This document shows, in pieces, positions 26,987-35,399 of a stretch of 39,238 nt of DNA. Under the pieces are notes generated by a model. That model ran no database searches. It saw only the letters and a program-made list of their open reading frames with translations, and was not told where the DNA came from. Source of the stretch: Afipia sp. (GTDB lineage Bacteria; Pseudomonadota; Alphaproteobacteria; Rhizobiales; Xanthobacteraceae); contig JAFKES010000080.1 of assembly GCA_017308495.1 (NCBI GenBank), positions 1 through 39,238 on the forward strand. The letters are read 5' to 3'. A program made the position numbers and the translations under genes. Numbering within the stretch: position 1 is the stretch's first letter; every line of letters starts with the position of its first letter.

Positions 26987-27670
26987 CTATCCGCCGAGTT
27001 GCCTGGCGGCGGCAAGGACGTCCGCGGCGTGGCCGTCGACCTTCACCGGGCTCCAGATCCGGGCGATCCGGCCATTTTGGTCGACCAGAAGCGTGGTCCG
27101 AACGATCCCCATGAAGGTTTTGCCATACATGGATTTTTCGCCCCAGACCCCATACGCCTCAAGCATGCCTAGCTTTTCATCCGACAAGAGAGGGATGGCC
27201 AGCTTGTGCTTGTCGCGAAACGATTCCTGCGCTTTCAGCGGGTCCGCCGAGACGCCGAGGACGGCGGTTCCGCTGGCGGCGAAGGCCTTCGCCTGCCGGC
27301 TGAAGTCCATGGCTTCGAGGGTGCAGCCCGGGGTGTTGGCGCGCGGATAGAAGAAAATCACCAGCTTGCGTCCGGCAAAGTCCGCCAGCGCGACCGGCTG
27401 GCCGCCGTCCCGCGGCAGCGCGAACGCGGGCGCGACGTCACCGATCTTCAGCGTCGCCGTGGCGGCGGCGTTCCCTGCCACCGGTTGGGCAGGTTTTTTG
27501 GCCGCGGTGGCGCCGCCGCTGCTGGCCTTTCCCGGCGGACGTTTGGCGGCTGGCGAGGGCGGTGGGGCGGCTTTCGCTTTTTTAGCTTTTCCAGCCGTCT
27601 TGCGGGCGGTCGGCGAGGCCGCTGTCCGGGAAACGGTTTTTCCCGATTTCTGAAGTGTCTTCTTGGACAT
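26987..27670 (-). CDS. bcp: BCP-type peroxiredoxin with Lys/Ala/Pro-rich N-terminal tail
   Basis: Thiol peroxidase of the bacterioferritin comigratory protein/PrxQ class. It is 227 aa, about 70 longer than E. coli BCP, because of a disordered N-terminal extension (~1-70) rich in Lys, Ala, Pro, Ser and Thr (13 Lys in the first 60), like a histone-H1 tail. The peroxiredoxin domain starts at LKIGDVAPAFALP. The peroxidatic cysteine is Cys116 in NTPGCT. The usual resolving cysteine five residues on is Met121, so this is a 1-Cys form. GGAAGG precedes ATG 27670; upstream in-frame sequence to 27790 is not typical of the family. Divergent from the YhdP-like gene. Confidence 0.92.
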   Translation of the reverse strand: MSKKTLQKSGKTVSRTAASPTARKTAGKAKKAKAAPPPSPAAKRPPGKASSGGATAAKKPAQPVAGNAAATATLKIGDVAPAFALPRDGGQPVALADFAGRKLVIFFYPRANTPGCTLEAMDFSRQAKAFAASGTAVLGVSADPLKAQESFRDKHKLAIPLLSDEKLGMLEAYGVWGEKSMYGKTFMGIVRTTLLVDQNGRIARIWSPVKVDGHAADVLAAARQLGG

Positions 27671-27776
27671 GCGCCTTCCTTTCGTCGCTTTCGGCGGAGT
27701 ATCTAGGGAATTGAAGAGGCGACCCGCCGGTCCGGAAACCGCCTTCTCAGGCTGGGCAAAACCGGCAGCCGGGGAA

Positions 27777-27791
27777 TATGGTGACACCATA
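27777..27791. promoter_or_regulatory. Perfect 15-bp palindrome in divergent promoter region
   Basis: TATGGTG-A-CACCATA, an exact dyad with a single central base, lies between the divergent bcp (start 27670) and YhdP-like (start 27948) genes. The size and symmetry fit an operator for a dimeric repressor or activator. I cannot name the regulator. Confidence 0.45.
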
Positions 27792-27947
27792 CGCTGGCGA
27801 CCGACTTTCGGGCTACCGGTCGAACAACGGACGCGACAGATTTTAAGACGGGACCATTAACCTGCCAGCAGTGCCGCGAGGGAGCGATTCTGAATTCGAC
27901 GAGCGACGTCGGATGGCAGCCAAAGTGATCATCACCATCGAGAGGCA

Positions 27948-30900
27948 ATGCCGAGTTCTCCGCCCCAGAAAGCCTTCGCGAAGGCCGCCGACGAGCACCG
28001 GCAATGGGATGATTCCGGATGGGATCATCGCGACGATCCGGTCGCCTGCGACCGGGCGCGGAAACTTCTGAAGCAGCAGGGCATCGGCATTCACCGTTTT
28101 ACCGAGCCGTTCCGGGCGCTTCGCCGTCCGTCCGGCCGGAGGCCGCGGCTCGGGCGGCTCGCGATCATCTTCGCCACGGTTGCGGTGGTGGTGGCCGGAG
28201 CTTTCGGAGCCCTTTGGCTGCGGTTGGGCGCGGGGCCGGTCAATCTCGATATCGCCACGCCGTGGCTCGCGGCGGCGATCGAACAAAATCTCGGAAACGA
28301 TCATACCGTCGAGGTCGGCGGCACGCAGATCGAGCGCGCGGGCCGGATCCGGATCGCGCTCCGACTACGCGACATTCTGGTGCGGGATCGGGATCGCAAT
28401 ATCGTCGCCAGCGCGCCGAAGGCGGAAGTGCGGCTGTCCGGCGCGGCGCTCCTGATGGGGCGGCTGCGTGCCGAGACCCTGCGACTGGTCGGTGCCGAGC
28501 TTTCGATCCGCATCACTCCCGACGGCCGGGTGATTGTTTCGACCGGCCAGAGCAACACCCCGCTCGCCACCTCCAACGGGCCGGCGGTCAGGCCGGCCGC
28601 GGAGGTAGCGGCGTCGCAGCAGTCCGCGCCATCAGCGGCCCCGACAGCTCCGCCTGAGGCGGCTTCGCCGTCCAATGGCACGGGCGGGCTGCTGGCCGCC
28701 CTCGACTGGCTCGACAACCTCAGCGCCAATGGCCTCGATGGCCAGAGCCTCAACGAAATCGGCCTGCGCAGCGGCGTGCTGACGGTCGAAGACCAGCGCA
28801 GCGGCAGCACCCTGAATTTTCAGAACATCAACCTCAGCCTGCGCCGGCCCAGCATGGGCGGCGCCGCGTTCAGCGTCGGCGAGGAAGGCCCGAACGGTTG
28901 GGAATTGAAGGTCGCGGTCGGAGCTCCGGCGAATGGCGTGCGCTCCGTCAACATCAATGCCGACAAGGTGCCGATCAACAACATGCTGCTCGCAGCGCGG
29001 CTGCGCGACTTCACCTATGCAGCGGACATGCCGCTCAGCGGCAGCTTCCAGGGTGAAATCGGCCGCGACGGATTGCCGACCTACTTCCGCGGCGAACTGG
29101 CGATCGGCAAGGGAACCATCGTCGATCTCAATGTGCCCGATTATCCGATGGCGATCGATCAAGCCGATGCACGGATCGAATGGGACGCCGCGCGCCGGGT
29201 GATGGTGGCGCCGTTCCATGTCTATTCCGGCGCCAACCGCGTCACGCTGCTCGCCCATCTCGAACCGCCCAACGGCAGCATTCCGAACTGGCAGCTGGGC
29301 ATCAGCGGCGGCACTATCCTGCTGGCCGGCGATCGCGGCGAAGAGCCGGTCATTTTCAATCGCATCGCCATTCGCGTTCGGTTCGACACCGACAATCGCC
29401 GGGTGGTGATGACCCAGTGCGATATCAGCAACGGCGAGATCGGCATCGCGGGGTCGGGCAGTCTGGAGTATTCCGGCGAGCCGCGGCTGACGCTCGGCAT
29501 GGCGGCGACGCCGATGCCCGTATCGGCGCTGAAGCGCATTTGGCCCGTGCTGGTGACCCCCGAGGTCCGGGAGTGGCTGATCGAGCGCGTCGAGCGCGGC
29601 TCCGTGCAGCGGCTCGATATCGCCGTCAACGCGCCGACGCACACGCTGGTGCGTGGCGGCCCGCCGATTCCGGACGACGGGCTGTCGGTCAATTTCGCCG
29701 CCACCGGCCTGACCATCCGCCCGGTGGACGACATTCCCGCGGTGCGCGACGCCGACATGAAGGGGCGCGTCAGCGGACGCACCGTCAGCATCACTGTTGG
29801 GCAGGGCACGGTGGATACGCCGGCCGGCCGGCGGCTGACGCTGTCCGACCTGCTGTTCGAGATTCCCGACCTCGCGCCGAAGCCCGCGCCCACGCGCGTG
29901 CGCTTTCGCATCGATGGGCCGGTGCCCGCCGCCGCCGAAATCCTGCAGCTGGATCGTCTGCGCGACGCCACCTCCACCGTGATCGATCCGAACTCCAGCA
30001 AGGGCAACGTGTCCGCGATCATCACCCTCGGCATGCCGCTCAAGAACGCGCTGACCAAGGCGGATACGACTTATTCGATCAATCTCGATCTCGGCGGGCT
30101 GGCGGTGGACAAGCTCGCGATGAACCAGAAGCTCGAGGCGAGCACGCTGAAGGTCGTCGCCGACAACCAGGGTTACCGCGTCAAGGGTGACGTCAAGATC
30201 GGTGGCCAGCCGGCTTCGGTCGATTATCGCAAGGTCAGCGACGGTGATGCCGACCTGCGCCTCAGCGCGGTGCTCGATGATGCCGCACGCGCGCGGATGG
30301 GCGTCGATCTCGGATCTGGCGTGACTGGCGCGATCCCCGTCAAGATGACCGGCAAGATCGCCGGGCATGACGGCGAGAACCGCTTCGGCATCGAGGCCGA
30401 CCTGACGGCGGCGCGCATCGACAATCTGCTGCCTGGCTGGACCAAGCTCGGCGGCAAGGCCACCAAGGTGACGTTCAACGCCGTGCAGAAGCCGCAGGGT
30501 GGCACGCGCTTCGAGGACATCGTGATCGAGGGTAGCGGTACGCTCATCAAGGGCGTGCTGGAAATCGACGACAAGAACGAGCTTGTCAGCGCCTCGTTTC
30601 CCACCTTCTCGCCCTCGGAGGGCGACAAGGCGACGCTGAAGGCGGAGCGCGGGCCGGACGGCACGCTCAGGGTGACGATGCGCGGCGACGTGTTCGACGG
30701 GCGCGGCCTGATCAAGGGCGCGATGTCGGGCCGGGACGCCAATGCCAAGGACAAGGCGAAGGGCGTGGATTTCGATCTCGACGTCAAGCTCGGTGCGCTC
30801 GCGGGCTTTTACGGCGAGGCCTTGCGCAGCGTCGAACTCAGGCTGTCGCGGCGCGGCGGCGCGATCAAAACGTTCACTCTCAACGGCAAGCTTGGCCGCG

Positions 30901-31559
30901 ACACGCCGCTGATGGGCGAATTGCGCAGCCGCGGCGGCGGCGGCCGCGAGGCGATGTATGTCGAGACCAATGACGCGGGCGCGTTCTTCCGCTTCGTCGA
31001 TATCTACGCCAAGGTTCAGGGCGGCAAGATGTGGGTGGCGGTGGATGCGCCGTCGTCGGATTCCTCGCCGCAGGAGGGATTGCTCAACGTCCGCGACTTC
31101 ACCGTGAAGGGCGAGCCGGCGCTCGATCGCGTGGTGGCGAATGGCGGTGGCGCCAATCCCCGCGGCGTCGGCTTCTCAGGCCTGCGCGCGGAGTTCAGCC
31201 GTCAGGCCGGGCAACTGCGGATCAAGGACGGCGTCGTGCGCGGCCCGACCATCGGCGCGACCATCGAAGGCGTGATCGATTATCCCACCAATCAGGTGCG
31301 CATGAGCGGCACCTTCGTTCCGCTGTATGGCCTCAACAACATGTTCGGGCAGATTCCGATCGTCGGCCTGTTCCTCGGCGGCGGCAGCAACGAAGGGCTG
31401 ATCGGCATCACCTATGAGGTGGTCGGATCGCCGGGCGCGCCAGTGCTGCGGGTCAATCCGATTTCGGCGATGGCGCCCGGCGTGTTCCGCAAGATTTTCG
31501 ACTTCAATACCGGCAAGCAGAACATGCCCGCCGATTTCACCACCCCGACACAGAATTGA
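27948..31559 (+). CDS. Very large AsmA/YhdP-like (DUF3971) envelope protein
   Basis: 1203 aa. An N-terminal cytoplasmic stretch of ~65 basic residues is followed by one membrane anchor (~68-92, LAIIFATVAVVVAGAFGALWL) and a long periplasmic body of beta-rich repeats. Near the C-terminus is the AsmA-type motif region with VRGPTIGATIEGVIDY, MSGTFVPLYGLNNMFGQIPI and GLIGITYEVVGSPGAP. YhdP and related AsmA proteins form long grooves that carry phospholipid between inner and outer membranes; that role is inferred. GAGAGG lies just before ATG 27948. The stop overlaps the start of the thioesterase gene (TGATG), so the two are translationally coupled. Confidence 0.88.
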   Translation: MPSSPPQKAFAKAADEHRQWDDSGWDHRDDPVACDRARKLLKQQGIGIHRFTEPFRALRRPSGRRPRLGRLAIIFATVAVVVAGAFGALWLRLGAGPVNLDIATPWLAAAIEQNLGNDHTVEVGGTQIERAGRIRIALRLRDILVRDRDRNIVASAPKAEVRLSGAALLMGRLRAETLRLVGAELSIRITPDGRVIVSTGQSNTPLATSNGPAVRPAAEVAASQQSAPSAAPTAPPEAASPSNGTGGLLAALDWLDNLSANGLDGQSLNEIGLRSGVLTVEDQRSGSTLNFQNINLSLRRPSMGGAAFSVGEEGPNGWELKVAVGAPANGVRSVNINADKVPINNMLLAARLRDFTYAADMPLSGSFQGEIGRDGLPTYFRGELAIGKGTIVDLNVPDYPMAIDQADARIEWDAARRVMVAPFHVYSGANRVTLLAHLEPPNGSIPNWQLGISGGTILLAGDRGEEPVIFNRIAIRVRFDTDNRRVVMTQCDISNGEIGIAGSGSLEYSGEPRLTLGMAATPMPVSALKRIWPVLVTPEVREWLIERVERGSVQRLDIAVNAPTHTLVRGGPPIPDDGLSVNFAATGLTIRPVDDIPAVRDADMKGRVSGRTVSITVGQGTVDTPAGRRLTLSDLLFEIPDLAPKPAPTRVRFRIDGPVPAAAEILQLDRLRDATSTVIDPNSSKGNVSAIITLGMPLKNALTKADTTYSINLDLGGLAVDKLAMNQKLEASTLKVVADNQGYRVKGDVKIGGQPASVDYRKVSDGDADLRLSAVLDDAARARMGVDLGSGVTGAIPVKMTGKIAGHDGENRFGIEADLTAARIDNLLPGWTKLGGKATKVTFNAVQKPQGGTRFEDIVIEGSGTLIKGVLEIDDKNELVSASFPTFSPSEGDKATLKAERGPDGTLRVTMRGDVFDGRGLIKGAMSGRDANAKDKAKGVDFDLDVKLGALAGFYGEALRSVELRLSRRGGAIKTFTLNGKLGRDTPLMGELRSRGGGGREAMYVETNDAGAFFRFVDIYAKVQGGKMWVAVDAPSSDSSPQEGLLNVRDFTVKGEPALDRVVANGGGANPRGVGFSGLRAEFSRQAGQLRIKDGVVRGPTIGATIEGVIDYPTNQVRMSGTFVPLYGLNNMFGQIPIVGLFLGGGSNEGLIGITYEVVGSPGAPVLRVNPISAMAPGVFRKIFDFNTGKQNMPADFTTPTQN

Positions 31560-32026
31560 TGCGCGAATTTCAGGTTCAGGATCCGGGTTACGATGCGCGT
31601 ATCCGGCGTGGCTTCGCCCGGCAGCGGCTCATGGAATTGCTCGGGCTCTCGCTCACGCGTGTCGAGCCCGGCAAGCTCGAAATGCAGATGCCATACGATA
31701 TCCGCTTTACGCAGCAGAACGGTTTTCTGCACGCGGGCGCGGTTTCGACAGCGCTCGACAGCGCCTGTGGCTTTGCATCCTGCACCCTGATGCCGGCGCA
31801 GGCGGATGTCCTGACGGTCGAGTTCAAGATCAACCTGCTGGCCCCGGCGCGGGGACAGACGTTCCGGTTCGTCGGCACCGTGGTCAAGCCGGGCCGCACG
31901 CTGGTGATCGCTGAGGGCCACGCCTTCGCCACCGACGATGGCCGCGAAAAGCTGATCGCCACCATGTCGGCGACGATGATGACCATGCTGCGTCGACCGG
32001 AGTCTGGCGCGGGCGGAGAAGGCTGA
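31559..32026 (+). CDS. PaaI-family hotdog thioesterase
   Basis: 155 aa, single hotdog domain, likely hydrolysing acyl- or aryl-CoA thioesters in the cytoplasm. The family motif is FTQQNGFLHAGAVSTALDSA, with Asn54, His58 and Asp67 at the positions used in PaaI catalysis. VLTVEFKINLLAPARGQ and GRTLVIAEGHAF complete the fold. The ATG overlaps the preceding stop by one base; a TTG one codon upstream is also possible. Co-transcribed with the YhdP-like gene, though no biochemical link is obvious. It ends 4 nt from the end of tyrS on the other strand. Confidence 0.9.
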   Translation: MREFQVQDPGYDARIRRGFARQRLMELLGLSLTRVEPGKLEMQMPYDIRFTQQNGFLHAGAVSTALDSACGFASCTLMPAQADVLTVEFKINLLAPARGQTFRFVGTVVKPGRTLVIAEGHAFATDDGREKLIATMSATMMTMLRRPESGAGGEG

Positions 32027-32030
32027 GCGG

Positions 32031-33284
32031 CTAGACCGGCTTCAGCAGCACGTGGCGCTTGCGGCCCATCGACAGCTTGATGACGCCTTCGGGCGTGAGG
32101 TCCTTCGGTGTCAGTGACAGCTTGTCGTCGGCGACGGGCGCGTCGTTGACGCGCAGGCCGCCGCCCTTGATCTGCCGCCGCGCTTCGCCATTCGATGCGA
32201 CGAGGCCGGCCTTGACGAACAGCGCAAGGACCGGAGCGCCGGCATCGAGCTCCGCGCGCGCGATCTCCAGTGTCGGAAGATCGCTGGCGATGGCGCCTTC
32301 CTCGAAGGTCTTGCGCGCGGTTTCCGAGGCCGCTTCGGCGACGTCGCGGCCGCGGATCAGCGCGGTCGCTTCCGTCGCCAGAATCTTCTTGGCCTCGTTG
32401 ATGTCCTGGCCCTTGAGCGCGGCGAGCCGTGCGATCTCGTCGAGGGGCAGCAGGGTGAACAGTTTGAGGAACCGCTCGACGTCGGCGTCCTCGGTGTTGC
32501 GCCAGAACTGCCAGTAGTCGTAGTCGCTGAGGAGGTCGGCATTGAGCCACACCGCGCCGGCGGCGGTCTTGCCCATCTTCGCGCCCGATGAGGTGGTCAG
32601 CAGCGGACAGGTCAGGGCATAGAGCTGATGCGTGCCCATGCGCCGGCCGAGGTCGATGCCGTTGACGATGTTGCCCCACTGGTCGGAGCCGCCCATCTGC
32701 AGGTTGCAGCCGTAGCGCCGCGACAGTTCGACGAAGTCGTAGGACTGCAGGATCATGTAGTTGAATTCGATGAACGACAGTTCCTGCTCGCGCTCCAGCC
32801 GCATCTTCACCGAGTCCATGCTCAGCATGCGGTTGATTGAGAAGTGCCGGCCGACCTCGCGCAGCATCTCGATGTAGTTGAGCGTGGTCAGCCACTCGGC
32901 GTTGTCGGCCATCACGGCGTCGGTCTTGCCGGAGCCGAACCGCACCAGCTTGTTGAAGGTGCCCTTGATGCTTTCCTTGTTGGCGTCGATCTGCTCGTAG
33001 GTGAGCAGCTTGCGCGTCTCGTCGCGGCCGGACGGATCGCCGACCCGCGTGGTGCCGCCGCCCATCAGCACGATCGGCTTGTTGCCGGTCTGCTGCAGCC
33101 AGTGCAGCATCATGATCGAGAGCAGGTGGCCGACATGAAGCGAGGAGGCGGTGCAGTCGTAGCCGACATAGGCCGTGACGTCGCCTTTCTCGGCGAGCGC
33201 GTCCAGCCCGGCGGTGTCCGACACCTGATGGATGAATCCCCGGGTGGTCAGGATGTTGAGGAAGTCGGACTTATAGGCGCTCAT
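32031..33284 (-). CDS. tyrS: Tyrosyl-tRNA synthetase
   Basis: 417 aa, class I aminoacyl-tRNA synthetase. The HIGH motif appears as His50-Val-Gly-His53, the tyrosine pocket as [12 protein letters not shown] and [12 protein letters not shown] (~195-205), and the KMSKS loop as Lys236-Met-Gly-Lys-Thr240. The C-terminal ~70 residues form an S4 RNA-binding domain ([19 protein letters not shown]) that recognises tRNA-Tyr. This is the TyrRS-F type. It lies divergent from anmK with 117 nt between starts. I see no T-box or other leader control. Confidence 0.97.
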   Translation of the reverse strand: MSAYKSDFLNILTTRGFIHQVSDTAGLDALAEKGDVTAYVGYDCTASSLHVGHLLSIMMLHWLQQTGNKPIVLMGGGTTRVGDPSGRDETRKLLTYEQIDANKESIKGTFNKLVRFGSGKTDAVMADNAEWLTTLNYIEMLREVGRHFSINRMLSMDSVKMRLEREQELSFIEFNYMILQSYDFVELSRRYGCNLQMGGSDQWGNIVNGIDLGRRMGTHQLYALTCPLLTTSSGAKMGKTAAGAVWLNADLLSDYDYWQFWRNTEDADVERFLKLFTLLPLDEIARLAALKGQDINEAKKILATEATALIRGRDVAEAASETARKTFEEGAIASDLPTLEIARAELDAGAPVLALFVKAGLVASNGEARRQIKGGGLRVNDAPVADDKLSLTPKDLTPEGVIKLSMGRKRHVLLKPV

Positions 33285-33401
33285 GACGGTACTCGCGGGA
33301 TGATCTAGCGATTTAGCGTTTTATTTGCGCCTGTGGTGTATCAGGTCCGGCGTTGGATTCAACCGAAGCGGATCGGGCCATCCGGCCCCGGGGAGATGCC
33401 C

Positions 33402-34499
33402 TTGCTGACAGCGATTGGCCTGATGAGCGGGACGTCCCTCGACGGTGTCGATGTCGCGCTGATCGAGACGGATGGCGAGCGGATCGCGGCGTTCGGCCCG
33501 GCCGGATATCGCGCCTATTCCGGTGAGGAACGCGATCTGCTGCGGCAGGCGCTGGCCGACGCCGCCGGAATGACGGCGCGCACCGCGCGGCCGGGCGTGC
33601 TTGCCCGCGCCGAAGCGATGGTGACGGAGGCTCACGCGCAGGCGGTGCGGGATTTCCTGCGCGACCACGCGCTGGCGGCAGCCGATATCGCGGTGGTCGG
33701 TTTCCACGGCCAGACGGTGCTGCATCGGCCCGAGCAGCGGCTGACGGTGCAGATCGGCGATGGCGAACGGCTTGCAAAGGAACTGGGCATCGCGGTGGTG
33801 TATGACCTGCGCGCGGCGGATGTCGCCACAGGGGGGCAGGGGGCGCCGCTGGTGCCGGTCTATCACCGCGCGCTGGTGGCCGGGCTCGAGCGAGCGGAGC
33901 CGACCGTGGTGGTCAATATCGGCGGGGTCGCCAACATCACCTATATCGACGGCGACACTTTGATCGCCTGCGACACCGGCCCCGGCAATGCGCTGCTCGA
34001 CGATTTCATGCTGCGCGCAACCGGCGAGGCAGTGGATCGCGACGGTCGCGCCGCTGCGAGGGGGCATGTCCACGAGGGCTGGATTGCGCGGGCGCTGGAT
34101 CGTCCGTTCTTCGCCCTTCCGCCGCCGAAGTCGCTCGACCGCAACGATTTCGCCGCGCTCTCCGTCGCGGATATGAGCGTCGACGATGGCGCTGCGACGC
34201 TGACCGCTTTCACCGCAGCGTCGATCGCGCGGATCGGGTCGATGCTGCCCAAGCCGCCCGCGCGCTGGATCGTGGTCGGCGGCGGCGCCTCCAATCCGAC
34301 GCTGATGCAAATGCTCGCCGCGCGGCTGGCGCCGGCGACCGTGGCGCGCGGCAGCGATCTCGGATGGTCGGGGGATGCGGTCGAGGCTCAGGCCTTCGCT
34401 TATCTGGCGGCGCGGAGCCTGAAAGGCCTGCCGCTGACAGTCCCCGGCACCACCGGCGTCCCCCGGCCGACGACCGGGGGCGTCCTCGCCAGACCCTGA
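33402..34499 (+). CDS. anmK: Anhydro-N-acetylmuramic acid kinase
   Basis: Phosphorylates 1,6-anhydro-MurNAc released from peptidoglycan, opening the ring to give MurNAc-6-P for recycling. 365 aa from TTG 33402. Family motifs are TAIGLMSGTSLDGVDVALIE at the N-terminus, VVGFHGQTVLHRPEQR, PLVPVYHRAL, VVNIGGVANITYI, DTGPGNALLDDFM and WIVVGGGASNPTLM. Start choice: GGGGAG (33390-33395) touches ATG 33396 but lies 6 nt before the TTG, so the TTG is better placed; the difference is two residues. It joins the other cell-wall genes in this window functionally but not in one operon. Confidence 0.94.
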   Translation: MLTAIGLMSGTSLDGVDVALIETDGERIAAFGPAGYRAYSGEERDLLRQALADAAGMTARTARPGVLARAEAMVTEAHAQAVRDFLRDHALAAADIAVVGFHGQTVLHRPEQRLTVQIGDGERLAKELGIAVVYDLRAADVATGGQGAPLVPVYHRALVAGLERAEPTVVVNIGGVANITYIDGDTLIACDTGPGNALLDDFMLRATGEAVDRDGRAAARGHVHEGWIARALDRPFFALPPPKSLDRNDFAALSVADMSVDDGAATLTAFTAASIARIGSMLPKPPARWIVVGGGASNPTLMQMLAARLAPATVARGSDLGWSGDAVEAQAFAYLAARSLKGLPLTVPGTTGVPRPTTGGVLARP

Positions 34500-34511
34500 C
34501 CGGCCGAAACC

Positions 34512-35159
34512 TCAGCGGACGTTGGCGAGCCGCATGTCGAGATACGAGGTGACCGATTCCATCAGCGGTTCGAGCTTGCCGTCGAAGAAGTGGTTGGCGC
34601 CGGGGATGACCTGCTGGTCGATCACGATGCCCTTCTGCGTCTTGAGCTTCTCGACCAGCGTGTTGATGTCCTTGGCCGGGGCCACCAGATCCTTGTCCCC
34701 ATGCACGATCAGGCCCGACGACGGGCAGGGCGCGAGGAACGAGAAATCGTACAGGTTCGCCGGCGGCGCGATGGAGATGAAGCCTTCCACCTCCGGGCGG
34801 CGCATCAGCAGTTGCATGCCGATCCACGCCCCGAACGAGAAGCCGGCGACCCAGCACGCGCGCGCTTCCGGATTGATGGTCTGCGCCCAGTCCAGCGCCG
34901 AAGCCGCGTCCGACAATTCGCCGGTGCCGTGATCGAATGAGCCCTGGCTGCGGCCGACGCCACGGAAATTGAAGCGCAGCACCGAGAACCCGCGCGCCAC
35001 GAAGGCGTAATAGACCTGATAGACGATCTGGTGGTTCATGGTGCCGTGGAACTGCGGGTGCGGGTGCAGCACCATCGCGATCGGCGCGTTCTTCTGCTTC
35101 GCCGGATGGTAGCGGCCTTCGAGGCGGCCCGCGGGACCGGTGAAAATGACTTCGGGCAT
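34512..35159 (-). CDS. Alpha/beta hydrolase (COG2945-like)
   Basis: 215 aa, compact serine hydrolase without a cap domain. The nucleophile is Ser108 in the elbow AGFSFGAW, the acid is probably Asp157 in VHGDKDLVAP, and the base is His190 in PGANHFFDG. VLHPHPQFHGTMNHQIV and LRFNFRGVGRSQGSFDHG are the hallmarks of this small family. No signal peptide, so cytoplasmic; the substrate is unknown. AAGGA lies 6 nt before ATG 35159. Divergent from the cysteine desulfurase gene. Confidence 0.9.
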   Translation of the reverse strand: MPEVIFTGPAGRLEGRYHPAKQKNAPIAMVLHPHPQFHGTMNHQIVYQVYYAFVARGFSVLRFNFRGVGRSQGSFDHGTGELSDAASALDWAQTINPEARACWVAGFSFGAWIGMQLLMRRPEVEGFISIAPPANLYDFSFLAPCPSSGLIVHGDKDLVAPAKDINTLVEKLKTQKGIVIDQQVIPGANHFFDGKLEPLMESVTSYLDMRLANVR

Positions 35160-35298
35160 CAAGTGTCCTTAGGTGTGGTCAATCGACAGCGGGGTCAGCG
35201 GTTGTGGCGAGCAAGTGTCGATCGGGCGTCGGCGTTGGCCGCGGAAGCGGCGCGATGCGACCGGAACGCGGGTTTCTAGCATGGGGCGAGGGGCAAAA

Positions 35299-35319
35299 AG
35301 CAAGCATATTGAGCGTGCT
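35299..35319. promoter_or_regulatory. Imperfect inverted repeat upstream of the suf operon
   Basis: AGCAAGC and GCGTGCT are arms of an inverted repeat (6 of 7 pairs) separated by 7 nt. It lies ~80 nt upstream of the cysteine desulfurase start and upstream of an extended -10-like TGGCATAATG (35356-35365). It may be an operator for an iron or Fe-S regulator, but I cannot match it to a known consensus. Confidence 0.25.
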
Positions 35320-35399
35320 GGATGGCTTTTGGCAGCCCAAGCCGCCGCCATCTGTGGCATAATGCGGCAGTTTCCCCGAACCAAACGGAAGGGCCGGAC

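Noticed and set aside
28632..30368. 578-codon minus-strand open frame opposite the YhdP-like gene
   Set aside because: Antisense shadow with Arg/His/Asp-rich composition and no domain.
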